From positions 168,824 to 232,823 of the forward strand of contig JAVVQG010000006.1 in assembly GCA_036655355.1 (NCBI GenBank): a stretch of DNA of 64,000 nucleotides, read 5' to 3'. Shown here piece by piece: positions 18,280-26,322 of the stretch. Position 1 is the first letter of the stretch. Each line of letters begins with the position of its first letter. Below the pieces are notes generated by a model. It searched no databases and was not told the DNA's origin. It saw nothing but the letters and a program-made list of their open reading frames with translations. Source of the stretch: JAUNSR01 sp036655355 (GTDB taxonomy: Bacteria; Bacteroidota; Bacteroidia; Bacteroidales; JAUNSR01). A program made the position numbers and the translations under genes.

Positions 18280-19035
18280 CTATTTGAAATCAATGGGCAA
18301 GGTATAGCGCGTCTTTACACTTTTAGACTTTTCTTTCCCCGGAACCCATTTAGGCATGGATTCGACAACTTTTATAGCCGCCTTATCCAAAGAAGGATTA
18401 ATACCTCTTATGACTTCAATATTTTGAATAGAGCCATCCGTCTCAATAGAAAAAGAAAGGATGACACGTCCTTTAAGCCCTTGCTTCTTTGCAGCTTCAG
18501 GATATTTTAAATTAACTGATATAAACTCTTTCATTTTTTCTTCACCTCCCGGAAAATGAGGAGGTTCCTCCACGGTGAATATTTTTTGAGAATCCAAGTT
18601 ATTCTCGCAATGGTTTTCTTGACAACAAGTTCCGGGTCTCTTTGGATCTAAAGTTTGTTTTTCATCCCCTTTCTGCAGTTTTACATCTATTTGTTTCGAA
18701 TCAATGGTGATTGTTTTGACTTCCGATTTATATCCGTTACTTGAATAAATAACAGAACTATTAATAGGTGCAGATAATGAGTATACACCATTTTTATTTG
18801 TCGTGGTCTTTTCGTTTCCGGAAGTTAATTTGACTGAAACATCTTTTAAAGGGTTCCCGCTTTCGTCTCTGACGATACCCCAAATATTCTTATATTCATC
18901 CGAGGCACCGATCGAAGAAACCTTGTTCTTTGGGCTCTGGGCATTCACAAGGATATTGAAGAGAAATAGGTTCAGGAATACGACACCTATTATCCTTAGG
19001 ATGTGAAATTCTGATTTCTTTCTTGTTGTATTCAT
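18280..19035 (-). CDS. TonB-family protein with CarboxypepD_reg domain
   Basis: 251 residues: an N-terminal hydrophobic segment (about residues 13-32) acting as signal or anchor, a carboxypeptidase regulatory-like domain (NIWGIVRDESGNPLKDVSV, about 48-115), a Cys-rich linker (TCCQENHC), then a TonB C-terminal domain (PEAAKKQGLKGRVILSFSI to the end). TonB-C proteins contact TonB-dependent receptors, so energy coupling or signalling at the envelope is likely, though the first domain order is typical of accessory TonB-like proteins rather than the main TonB. Its start codon lies inside copy 3 of the dispersed element. Confidence 0.82.
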   Translation of the reverse strand: MNTTRKKSEFHILRIIGVVFLNLFLFNILVNAQSPKNKVSSIGASDEYKNIWGIVRDESGNPLKDVSVKLTSGNEKTTTNKNGVYSLSAPINSSVIYSSNGYKSEVKTITIDSKQIDVKLQKGDEKQTLDPKRPGTCCQENHCENNLDSQKIFTVEEPPHFPGGEEKMKEFISVNLKYPEAAKKQGLKGRVILSFSIETDGSIQNIEVIRGINPSLDKAAIKVVESMPKWVPGKEKSKSVKTRYTLPIDFK

Positions 19036-19087
19036 TTGTATATAATCTATTTATTACATTAAGGTCAAATGCGCCATCTATATAACT
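19033..19087 (-). repeat. dispersed intergenic element, copy 3 (3' half)
   Basis: On the minus strand it reads atatagatggcgcatttgac, then cttaatgtaataaatagatt, then atatacaaatg; the final ATG is the start codon of the TonB-C gene. It matches the second half of copy 1 with few changes. Confidence 0.75.
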
Positions 19088-19386
19088 TCATCAGGATTGC
19101 ATATAATATGCGTCTTAATTTAAAGGTAAAGAAAAAAATGCATTTTTGAAAGTGATTTAAACCAAATAGCCGCTTAGATAAAAGAAGAAAACTCAACCCC
19201 GCACGAAGAAGGTGAATAAATTTAACAATTGCTTTTAGGTTAAATAGGGAAGGTAAATACTCGGTTTTCTTATAGAAAATCCTTCTTTTTGTTCCAAAAT
19301 AGAGAAATGAACCCGGATTTGAGGGGAAAAAAGTCCCAATCCACCCAGACTTCAACGCGATACTACAAAAAGTGGTCGGAACCGCG

Positions 19387-19459
19387 GATGAACTTTCGTT
19401 TCACGGCGGACGAAGGCTCGTTTCACGGGGGATGAAGGCTCGTTTCACCGCCGTGAAAC
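19387..19459. repeat. 22-bp tandem repeat x3 ending in a palindrome
   Basis: Units ga(t/c)gaa...tcgtttcac at 19387-19408, 19409-19430 and 19431-19452. The last unit runs into gtgaaac so that gtttcac-cgcc-gtgaaac forms a perfect 7-bp hairpin at 19442-19459. GC-rich within an AT-rich gap. There are no spacers, so it is not CRISPR. Confidence 0.85.
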
Positions 19460-19924
19460 CATTAAAGTATAGGATCACTTTTAAGTTTTATAGGAGCAAA
19501 ATAGCGTTGTAAAGGATTCGGGATATTTGTAGATAGGGGGACATACCGCTTGCTGGGCGTAGGTACTTACAAGCAGGACTTATAAGTTAATTAATATGTT
19601 GTTTCCGGTTTATTGTTAACCGTTATTTGTATATTTTTGCAGCGTAATGTTAATAAATGCAGCTTTCGAATTTGCTTTTGTAGTGAAAATTATCTTAATA
19701 TATAGAGCTGCTCTTCGTGAAATTATAATAACTCTTCTGTCTTAACGAATCTAATGTGTGAATTGGAATGATATTATTTTTTGGATGAATCGTTGTTTAT
19801 CGTGTTGTTGGTATTAGTGATGATTTGTTTATTAATGTAAAGGTATCAAAAATATTGATATAATACTGATTATTCCAATAAAGTTCAAATTATGTGCTTG
19901 AATTACTCATTGATAATTGGTGAA

Positions 19925-20016
19925 AATGAAATCCCCACAGTTTATCTAAAGCTGAGATACCCAACTAAAGTTATATATAGATGGTGCTTTTGACCTTGAT
20001 GCCAAAAAATCCATAT
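19925..20016 (+). repeat. dispersed intergenic element, copy 2 (full length)
   Basis: Matches copy 1 (7801) over about 85 bp with a 2-nt insertion in the middle (ttatatatag against gatatag). Conserved blocks include atacccaa and tttgaccttgatg. It lies about 400 bp before the outer-membrane barrel gene and does not reach its start codon. Confidence 0.75.
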
Positions 20017-20340
20017 AAATAAAGTATTGAGAAGCAATAGGATATGTTTGGTGTATTATTCCTGCTCGGGATGCTACGTGATGCTGACTATTTGATCTTT
20101 TATTAATAATTTATCGCAATACGTTTAATTTATATTATATTAGTCAATTATATCAAATACTTGCAAAGTAACATATATAGTCCTCAATAATTATAGCATT
20201 AATATAATTCCACGTATCGAATAAAATCATGCTTATGCCATTCCGGAATCAAGGTTTGAAATTTTTATAAAATAAGTTTGTTACAGAATTAAGCTGAAAG
20301 CTGTTAATCGAATTATCACATGTTGCGATTTTTCCAAATT

Positions 20341-20358
20341 CATAGAATCAATTCTATG
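20341..20358. promoter_or_regulatory. perfect palindrome before outer-membrane gene
   Basis: catagaat-ca-attctatg, an 8+8 bp perfect inverted repeat 55 nt before the start at 20413. Candidate operator; no factor can be named. Confidence 0.4.
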
Positions 20359-20412
20359 TGACATTCATAAATTAATTGAGGTCCTTTTAATGCGTAAAAA
20401 TAGAATTTCTAC

Positions 20413-22722
20413 ATGAAAAAGTTGATTTTATTGATTCATTTGTTTCTTTATGCGATTGGAGTATCTGCTCAAACAATTAGCGGTATAGTTGTGGATATGG
20501 AAAATATTCCTGTAAGTTTTGCTACTGTTGTACTATGCTCTTTACCGGATACAACTCAAATTAATTACGCCATTACGGATCTAGAGGGACGTTTTGAGTT
20601 TGAAAGAAAGGTTGAAGAAGGCCTTCTTTTGCAAATTTCGTTCGTAGGATATAAAACAAGCTATGTGCCGGTTGTAATAAATCAGCGGATAATCCTTGAA
20701 GAAAATTCAGTTTCAATTAGTGAAGTGGTGATTAAAGGAAAGAGACCCATATCCCGAATAACAACCAACGGAGTAGAAACACCTGTTGCGAATACAATCC
20801 TTAGTGAAATGGGGAGCGGCAATGAGGTGCTAAAAAGAATACCAATGGTGACAGGAGATGATGGAAACTTTGAGGTCTTCGGTAAAGGTAAAGCACGAAT
20901 ATACATAAATAACCGTGAGGTGCGTGATGCCTCCGAACTTGATAACTTGAGCGCCAAGGAAATTCAAAATATAGAAGTAATTACAAACCCTGGAGCCCGT
21001 TACGATGCTACTGTCCCAGCAGTCATAAATATTACAACAAAAAAACAACAAGGAGATGGGATCAGTTTTAATATCCGTTCAAGTTTCTATACTTGGAAAA
21101 ATCAGGATTATGTCAACCAAATTAACTCCAACTATCGCAATGGGGGACTAGATATCTTTGCAAATATTTATTATTCAGATATAACTTCGACACAAAAAGG
21201 AAACATTGCTCAGATTGCGCATATTGACACCTTGTGGAGGCAAGTCAATGTCATAGATGGTGTTTTTCTAACGAACAATTTAAATGGTTCTTTCGGAACT
21301 TCGTATGAAATCAATTCTAACCACAATATTGGATTTCGCTACGACTTGAATAGTTCTCCTAAATATGAAACAGACAATATCAATTTAGGAAGTGATATTT
21401 ACACGAATGGGGTTCTATATGACAGATGGAAGAATAACGAACTAAAAGAGATCAGAAATAATCCCGCTTCTCAAGTTAACCTCTATTATGCGGGCAAGAT
21501 AGATAAGCTATCGGTCGACTTCAATAATGATTTTATGAATGTTCGAAAGACAACGCACAATGTAAATACAGAAATCAGTGAGGAACTTGGAAACAGGATA
21601 ATTCATAGTATGAATTATCTGAAAAATACTCTTTGGGCATCGAAACTACAACTGTCTTATTCTCTCGGGAAAGGAGAGATCATGGCAGGAGTGGAGTTTG
21701 TAAATATTTCACGAACAGATGAATATCAAAATGATGATTTACTTGATTTCTCTTCTCGTGTGGGTGTTAAGGAGCAAAATATAGCTTTATTTTCGGCTTA
21801 TCGACTCAATACCCAAATTGGCAATTTATCGGTAGGTATTCGCTATGAAGATGCTAGCTATGATTATTTAACAGATGCTATAAAAGCAATTGACAAGAGC
21901 AGACATTACCGCCAATGGTTTCCGGACGTTTCTTTCTCTACCTTATTGGGTGAATTCAGCCTCCAATTAAATTACAACTCAAAAGTTATACGACCATCTT
22001 ATAGTCAACTAAGCAACAACTTATTATATGCGAATCGTCTGACGATCCAAACAGGAAACCCTTATCTAAAGCCAACTATGAAGCAGGACGTGTCTATTAC
22101 GACTGTATGGAAAATATGCCAATTATTTGTAAGTTACACGCATCAAAAAGATGCTATTGTTACATGGATAGATCGTTATGATCGAGATCCCAAAGTATCT
22201 GTTGTTACACATAATAATCTCAAAAAACTATCAACGTTGACTGCCTTTTTTGCTGTAGCTCCCACTTTTGGAGTTTGGAAACCTCAATTAAATGGTGGGG
22301 TTACAAAGCAAAGTTTAGATCTATTAGTTGGAACAGAGGATCTAAAAATGAATAAACCACTATTCTTTGCGGCTTTTAATAATGTATTAGAACTGCCTCT
22401 TGACTTTATGATAAATATGGATGCAGAGTATTCCGGCAAAGGACACCATACTACTATTTATGTTTATGATGACAGTTTTATTGTAAACATTGGGGTAACT
22501 AAAAACTTTTTCAATAAATCACTACAAGCAAAGATAGCTGTTTCCGATGTTTTCAATCAGAATATAAATGCATATCAGGTACTTATGCCCCAAACGGAGT
22601 TGAAAAACCATTACCATTTCGATAAAAGAGAGATATCATTGACTCTTCGCTATTATTTCAACACAGCAATAAATAAATACAAAGGAAGCCAAGCCGGTAA
22701 AGAAGCCATGGATCGTTTTTGA
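20413..22722 (+). CDS. outer-membrane beta-barrel protein, CarboxypepD_reg + TonB-receptor fold
   Basis: 769 residues. Signal peptide MKKLILLIHLFLYAIGVSAQ (about 1-20), then a CarboxypepD_reg domain (TISGIVVDMENIPVSFATVV, 21-100), a plug-like region with INNREV and TNPGARYDATVPAVINITTK (about 150-215), and a long alternating beta-barrel ending ISLTLRYYFN. This matches the 'outer membrane protein beta-barrel' family related to TonB-dependent receptors. There is no SusD partner, so it is not a classical polysaccharide-utilisation pair. The substrate is unknown. AT-rich, like its neighbours; the palindrome at 20341 is the only upstream signal seen. Confidence 0.85.
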   Translation: MKKLILLIHLFLYAIGVSAQTISGIVVDMENIPVSFATVVLCSLPDTTQINYAITDLEGRFEFERKVEEGLLLQISFVGYKTSYVPVVINQRIILEENSVSISEVVIKGKRPISRITTNGVETPVANTILSEMGSGNEVLKRIPMVTGDDGNFEVFGKGKARIYINNREVRDASELDNLSAKEIQNIEVITNPGARYDATVPAVINITTKKQQGDGISFNIRSSFYTWKNQDYVNQINSNYRNGGLDIFANIYYSDITSTQKGNIAQIAHIDTLWRQVNVIDGVFLTNNLNGSFGTSYEINSNHNIGFRYDLNSSPKYETDNINLGSDIYTNGVLYDRWKNNELKEIRNNPASQVNLYYAGKIDKLSVDFNNDFMNVRKTTHNVNTEISEELGNRIIHSMNYLKNTLWASKLQLSYSLGKGEIMAGVEFVNISRTDEYQNDDLLDFSSRVGVKEQNIALFSAYRLNTQIGNLSVGIRYEDASYDYLTDAIKAIDKSRHYRQWFPDVSFSTLLGEFSLQLNYNSKVIRPSYSQLSNNLLYANRLTIQTGNPYLKPTMKQDVSITTVWKICQLFVSYTHQKDAIVTWIDRYDRDPKVSVVTHNNLKKLSTLTAFFAVAPTFGVWKPQLNGGVTKQSLDLLVGTEDLKMNKPLFFAAFNNVLELPLDFMINMDAEYSGKGHHTTIYVYDDSFIVNIGVTKNFFNKSLQAKIAVSDVFNQNINAYQVLMPQTELKNHYHFDKREISLTLRYYFNTAINKYKGSQAGKEAMDRF

Positions 22723-22915
22723 GATACTAATTGTAAGAATAGTTTCTATAATTAATTTATACCAATTCAATGGGCATTAAACTAGTATTCTCATATTTCA
22801 TAATAAATTTCATGTTATTACGTCAAATCGAAATTGATTCGCAATAAGATTAATTCTTTTGTGGTTTACTGAGTCTCATTTTTATCCCATTCTATTAAAT
22901 AAATACCAACGGATT

Positions 22916-22940
22916 GTAACAAATCCCCGATTTGATCGTC
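22916..22940 (+). promoter_or_regulatory. candidate ECF-sigma promoter
   Basis: GTAAC (22916-22920), a 16-nt spacer and CGTC (22937-22940): this resembles the general ECF promoter layout (AAC in -35, CGTC in -10). It is 50 nt before the first DUF4252 gene, in front of an operon that encodes an ECF sigma factor, which would fit autoregulation. Inference from motif and context only. Confidence 0.4.
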
Positions 22941-22989
22941 TATTAAGTAGTAACCGGTTGTCTATTTGTTAATTGAAAAACAGAATCCA

Positions 22990-23451
22990 ATGAAAAAACT
23001 GATTTTAATCCTGGTGTTGTGCCTCCATGCATTGCTTGGATATACCAAGGACGTTAATACTCTTTTCAATGAATTTTCCGGAAAGAGCGGAGTGGAAGAG
23101 GTGCATCTGAACTCTTTTGAGATGTCTCTAATCAAATCGTTCTGCGGATCAGGAGATGATTCAGAAATAATCCGCGCCGTGAAATCTGTGCGGGTACTTG
23201 ATCTCAATGCTTGTTCACAAGAAGTGAAAAGCCGTTTTCTGAAGAAGGCGGATCAAGTGAAATTTCCGGGTTACGAACTTCTTATGGAGTTAAAAGAGGA
23301 GCAGGAGAATGTGCGTATTTTTCTGAAACGGCAAGACGATTTCATTCGTGAATTAGTGATTATGGTGACAGGAGAGGAAGCATCGCTGATAAAAATAACG
23401 GGAAAAATAAAGACCGGACTGGTCGGCGACCTGGTAAAGAAATACAAATAA
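22990..23451 (+). CDS. DUF4252 family exported protein (first of two)
   Basis: 153 residues from the ATG at 22990, chosen because it gives a standard signal peptide (MKKLILILVLCLHALLG). The mature part is short and mixed alpha/beta, with the DUF4252 pattern: LFNEFSGKSGVEEVHL near the start, a middle VRVLDLNACSQEVKSRF, then FPGYELLMELKEE. Function unknown; in Bacteroidetes such proteins commonly sit beside ECF sigma genes. It is the first gene of a four-gene run (DUF4252, sigma, anti-sigma, DUF4252) with 1-33 nt gaps. Confidence 0.8.
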   Translation: MKKLILILVLCLHALLGYTKDVNTLFNEFSGKSGVEEVHLNSFEMSLIKSFCGSGDDSEIIRAVKSVRVLDLNACSQEVKSRFLKKADQVKFPGYELLMELKEEQENVRIFLKRQDDFIRELVIMVTGEEASLIKITGKIKTGLVGDLVKKYK

Positions 23452-23452
23452 T

Positions 23453-23944
23453 ATGGATGCAGAAACATTTAAACGATTGTTCCTGCCTTACCATCGGAAA
23501 TTGTATCGGATCGCTTTCCGTTTTTTGGAAAGTGAAGCGGATGCCGAAGATCTCCTTCAGGATGTTTATCTCCAGCTTTGGGAACGACGCAAAGACTTGA
23601 GTGTTATCGCCAATGCCGAAGCATATTGCTGTACGCTGGTGAAGAACAGATGCCTGGATAAGTTGAAGTCGGTACGTCACCACGTCTTGGAATCTATCAG
23701 CGGAAGGGAGGAAGCTCCGGAAGAATTCACTCCGGAAGAGCGACTTGAAGCGAAAGATGAACTCCGCTGTGTAGAGGGGTTGATGGAAAGACTCCCCGAA
23801 CCACAGCAACCGGTGATGCAACTACGTCATATCAATGATTGTACGATGGAAGAGATTGAGCAGGTCACGGGACTCAATGCGGTTAACATACGGGTGTTAT
23901 TATCGCGTGGTAGGAAAAATTACGGGAACAACTTCAAAAAATGA
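23453..23944 (+). CDS. ECF RNA polymerase sigma factor
   Basis: 163 residues. Sigma region 2 is seen at residues 9-75 (LFLPYHRKLYRIAFRFLES, EADAEDLLQDVYLQLWERR) and region 4 at about 105-160 (MERLPEPQQPVMQLRHIND, EEIEQVTGLNAVNIRVLLSR). It lacks region 3, as expected of ECF factors. The gene starts 1 nt after the DUF4252 stop and is followed 6 nt later by a single-span membrane protein that fits as its anti-sigma factor. It likely drives its own operon and perhaps nearby envelope genes. Confidence 0.93.
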   Translation: MDAETFKRLFLPYHRKLYRIAFRFLESEADAEDLLQDVYLQLWERRKDLSVIANAEAYCCTLVKNRCLDKLKSVRHHVLESISGREEAPEEFTPEERLEAKDELRCVEGLMERLPEPQQPVMQLRHINDCTMEEIEQVTGLNAVNIRVLLSRGRKNYGNNFKK

Positions 23945-23950
23945 ATTGTC

Positions 23951-24439
23951 ATGAGATTAGATGAAATAGAGCAGCTGTTGGATAAGTTTTATGACGGTAC
24001 AACTACTCCCGAAGAGGAGCAGCAATTGTGGCACTACTTTAAAAATGAATCGGTACCACCTCATCTGGAGGCGGACGCGGAGTTGTTTCGGCGATTAAAC
24101 CGACCATCCCGGGTGAGCGTTCCCGCATCGCTTGAGGGAAAATTGGTTCGGCTTATTGATGGTAACTCCTCCCGACCCTCTCTTTTTATCGGTTTTCGGA
24201 TTGGTGCGTTTGCCGCCGGCATCGCTTTACTATTGGGTTTATCGTTTTGGTTTAGTGAACCCGCTACTCCAACCGTACATTATGTAGATACCTACTCGTC
24301 GCCCGAAGAAGCGTATGATGAGGCCCAGCGGGTACTCGCCTTAGTTTCCGGTAATCTCAACGAGGGGTTGGATGAGGTTGGTAAATTAGAGCGTCCGATA
24401 GAAAAAACACGAGAAATATTAGATAAACAGTTCGATTAA
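23951..24439 (+). CDS. probable membrane anti-sigma factor
   Basis: 162 residues. The N-terminal cytoplasmic part (MRLDEIEQLLDKFYDGTTT, EEEQQLWHYF) resembles the anti-sigma N-terminal helix bundle; a hydrophobic span (about 80-100, FRIGAFAAGIALLLGLSFWF) crosses the inner membrane; the rest is periplasmic. It follows the sigma gene by 6 nt. No zinc-binding HxxxCxxC is present, so it is not a ZAS-type anti-sigma. Function is inferred from topology and position. Confidence 0.75.
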   Translation: MRLDEIEQLLDKFYDGTTTPEEEQQLWHYFKNESVPPHLEADAELFRRLNRPSRVSVPASLEGKLVRLIDGNSSRPSLFIGFRIGAFAAGIALLLGLSFWFSEPATPTVHYVDTYSSPEEAYDEAQRVLALVSGNLNEGLDEVGKLERPIEKTREILDKQFD

Positions 24440-24477
24440 GCGCATTTGGGCTTGATGTTAAATAATATACAAATGAA
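24440..24477 (+). repeat. dispersed intergenic element, copy 4 (3' third)
   Basis: gcgcatttgggcttgatgtt, then aaataatatacaaatgaa: matches the 3' part of copies 1 and 3. It begins at the stop codon of the anti-sigma gene and its ATG is the start of the second DUF4252 gene. Confidence 0.65.
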
Positions 24478-24943
24478 ATCAAAATATATTCTGTTACTAC
24501 TGTTGTTAAGCTTCAGTTCAATCGTATTGGCCGAAAACAATAAGATGTACGACAAGTATTCAGAGATGAAGGGAGTGACTTCCGTTTACATCTCAAAGTC
24601 GATGTTGCAATTGATCTCCAATTTTGATATGAAATTCGATGGCTTGGATATCAGTAAGATAAGTTCAAAACTCACAGGGATATATATTCTCACAACAGAA
24701 GACCCCGCAATCGCTTCTCGCATGAAAAAAGATACCGAACGCGTGGATAATAATAAAAGATACGAGCCGCTTATGAAGGTGAAGGACGACGAGAGCGACG
24801 TCGTTTTTTATACTCTTCCCAAAAATAAGGAGGTCATTAAGGAGATGATCGTTCTGGTAAATGAGAAAAGTGAATTCGTGATGATCCAACTCCTCGGAGA
24901 GATGACGCTGGATGATATCCGCCAGATTATTAAAAAGAAATGA
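24473..24943 (+). CDS. DUF4252 family exported protein (second of two)
   Basis: 156 residues from the ATG at 24473 (signal peptide MKSKYILLLLLLSFSSIVLA); an ATG at 24446 would put nine extra residues ahead and is less likely. It is a homologue of the protein at 22990 with the same order of blocks: MYDKYSEMKGVTSVYISKSM, then a middle ISSKLTGIYILTTED, then YEPLMKVKDDESDVVFY. Last gene of the sigma/anti-sigma operon. The two DUF4252 proteins probably arose by duplication. Confidence 0.8.
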   Translation: MKSKYILLLLLLSFSSIVLAENNKMYDKYSEMKGVTSVYISKSMLQLISNFDMKFDGLDISKISSKLTGIYILTTEDPAIASRMKKDTERVDNNKRYEPLMKVKDDESDVVFYTLPKNKEVIKEMIVLVNEKSEFVMIQLLGEMTLDDIRQIIKKK

Positions 24944-25256
24944 GTTTCAAGAGGATGGAATAGTTCAGTGTAATGCCATTCGAATTTCCTAAAGATGTCT
25001 GAATCATTGCGGAGACTATGCCTTAGCAATTTTATGTTTAGATCGAAGCATAGAGTTACTAAGGGAGAGGCTCCGTTTTTGTTATTAGATGAAGAGATGA
25101 CGAAAAATTTATTGTTGCTTAAAATATGTTAATGAAACGAATGAATAATATAGTCAGTATTTCCAGCGTTATTTGGGAAGGATTTGAACTGACAACCAGA
25201 ATTGCATTAAAAATAAATATTTATATTTGTTATTATTAACCTAAGTGTATAGTGGA
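24944..25256 (+). other. AT-rich gap with regulator promoter
   Basis: No gene. It holds a promoter at 25202-25229 and an imperfect pair of inverted repeats (ctatgcctt near 25016 with gcatag and ctaagg near 25047-25062) that may act as terminator or attenuator for the preceding operon, without a clear T-tract. Confidence 0.4.
25202..25229 (+). promoter_or_regulatory. promoter of membrane-anchored regulator
   Basis: TTG (25202-25204), a 17-nt spacer and TATATTTG (25222-25229), fitting the Bacteroidetes promoter. It stands 28 nt before the start at 25257. Confidence 0.6.
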
Positions 25257-26018
25257 ATGAAACCGATTACAAAGTTTATCATCTTTTTTTTGATATTATT
25301 TCTATCAGTATTATTGAGTTGGACGAATTACACATTGAAAAAAGAAAGTATTATTGAAGATCTAAATCAAGCTTTAGCTACAACTATACAATCTTGTGGA
25401 CATGAATATATTACAAAGGATACTTTATCGCGATATAGATCTAATCTTAAGATAATTCCTCTTAAGGAGTGTGCTTATATTTCTTTATGTACTGATGAAA
25501 TCAGCAAAACCTCTTTTTGTAGTGATACGATGACGTATAAAAGTGGACAAGATAGATTATACATAAGAGCTTATTCAAATTGTACTAGGAGTACAATTTT
25601 TCTTATGTCCGAACAGAAATCCTCCTTAATATTGTTGTTTGTTAGCTTATTTTGGGGAATGATCTCCACGATATTTTATAATAAAAATAAATCTTCAAGG
25701 ATAATTACTAATGAAAATGGTTTTATTACTATGGGAGGATTGACCTATTCAAAAGAGAATAAAACTTTTTTCAATGAGAATAATGATATAATTTGTTTCA
25801 CTCCAATGCAGAGACAAATCATGATCATGTTTCTTGGGAAACATGATCATAGAATCTCAGTTGATGAGATATGTGATACATTGTGGCCTAGAAAAGAAAA
25901 TGCAAAGGAAACTTTATATACTCTTGTACGACGTTTGAAACCAGTTATAAATAAATATAATGTGCAACTTTTAGCCGAAAAAGGGCATTTTTATCGTCTT
26001 ATTAAGTTTGATAAGTAA
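25257..26018 (+). CDS. membrane-anchored winged-helix transcriptional regulator
   Basis: 253 residues. Membrane span 1 at about 6-22, a region of about 95 residues predicted periplasmic with five Cys (47, 72, 78, 88, 109), span 2 at about 122-141, then a C-terminal OmpR/PhoB-like winged helix (about 160-253; recognition helix near TLYTLVRRLKPVI). The layout places the sensor outside and the DNA-binding domain in the cytoplasm, the reverse order of ToxR. No kinase or receiver domain is present. The next gene is an outer-membrane barrel protein, and three TAnnTGTTTg repeats lie between, so it may control that gene. An ATG at 25245 is an alternative start. Confidence 0.82.
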   Translation: MKPITKFIIFFLILFLSVLLSWTNYTLKKESIIEDLNQALATTIQSCGHEYITKDTLSRYRSNLKIIPLKECAYISLCTDEISKTSFCSDTMTYKSGQDRLYIRAYSNCTRSTIFLMSEQKSSLILLFVSLFWGMISTIFYNKNKSSRIITNENGFITMGGLTYSKENKTFFNENNDIICFTPMQRQIMIMFLGKHDHRISVDEICDTLWPRKENAKETLYTLVRRLKPVINKYNVQLLAEKGHFYRLIKFDK

Positions 26019-26036
26019 TTGTCAGGGAAATGTCAG

Positions 26037-26076
26037 TACTTGTTTGGGTTTTGTAAGTGTTTGTTTTAAGTGTTTT
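26037..26076 (+). promoter_or_regulatory. three direct repeats, candidate regulator sites
   Basis: TACTTGTTTG (26037-26046), TAAGTGTTTG (26054-26063) and TAAGTGTTTT (26067-26076), start-to-start spacings 17 and 13 nt, just before a -7 box TATTTTTG at 26090-26097. OmpR/PhoB-type winged helices bind direct repeats of this size, so these are plausible sites for the regulator at 25257. Confidence 0.4.
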
Positions 26077-26089
26077 TTTATAGTAATCT

Positions 26090-26097
26090 TATTTTTG
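26090..26097 (+). promoter_or_regulatory. -7 box upstream of outer-membrane gene
   Basis: TATTTTTG fits TAnnTTTG. The nearest TTTG is 26 nt upstream, longer than usual, which would suit an activator-dependent promoter. Confidence 0.4.
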
Positions 26098-26322
26098 TTG
26101 TTGTAAATTTTTGAGTCTTAGAAATAGAACTTTTCGTTAAAGCTATTATTCTCAGAACTCTTTTTGATCTGTTGATGTATGGAAAGAAATATACCTTTTA
26201 TATAATTCAGACAACTATAATTTTTGGTATAACGTTTCTTTTTATATAATTAGATACTGATAAAAAATAACATTCAAATGGCAACAAACAAATCTCAGAT
26301 TCATCAATATAAGAACGAATTT

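Larger units (their letters stand above)
19088..20412. other. gene-free AT-rich gap of 1.3 kb with repeats
   Basis: No convincing gene on either strand. It holds a 22-bp triple repeat ending in a palindrome (19387-19459), a -7-like box TATTTTTG (19632-19639) followed by a 32-codon open frame (19648-19746) of doubtful status, copy 2 of the dispersed element (19925-20016), and a perfect palindrome (20341-20358) before the next gene. A small open frame on the minus strand at 19065-19355 shows no protein-like pattern. Confidence 0.6.

Noticed and set aside
19387..19459. CRISPR-like direct repeats
   Set aside because: Units are directly adjacent with no spacers and there are no cas genes nearby.
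19648..19746. 32-codon open frame after a TATTTTTG box
   Set aside because: It follows a promoter-like box closely, but has no ribosome-binding signal or recognisable pattern; I cannot support it as a gene.
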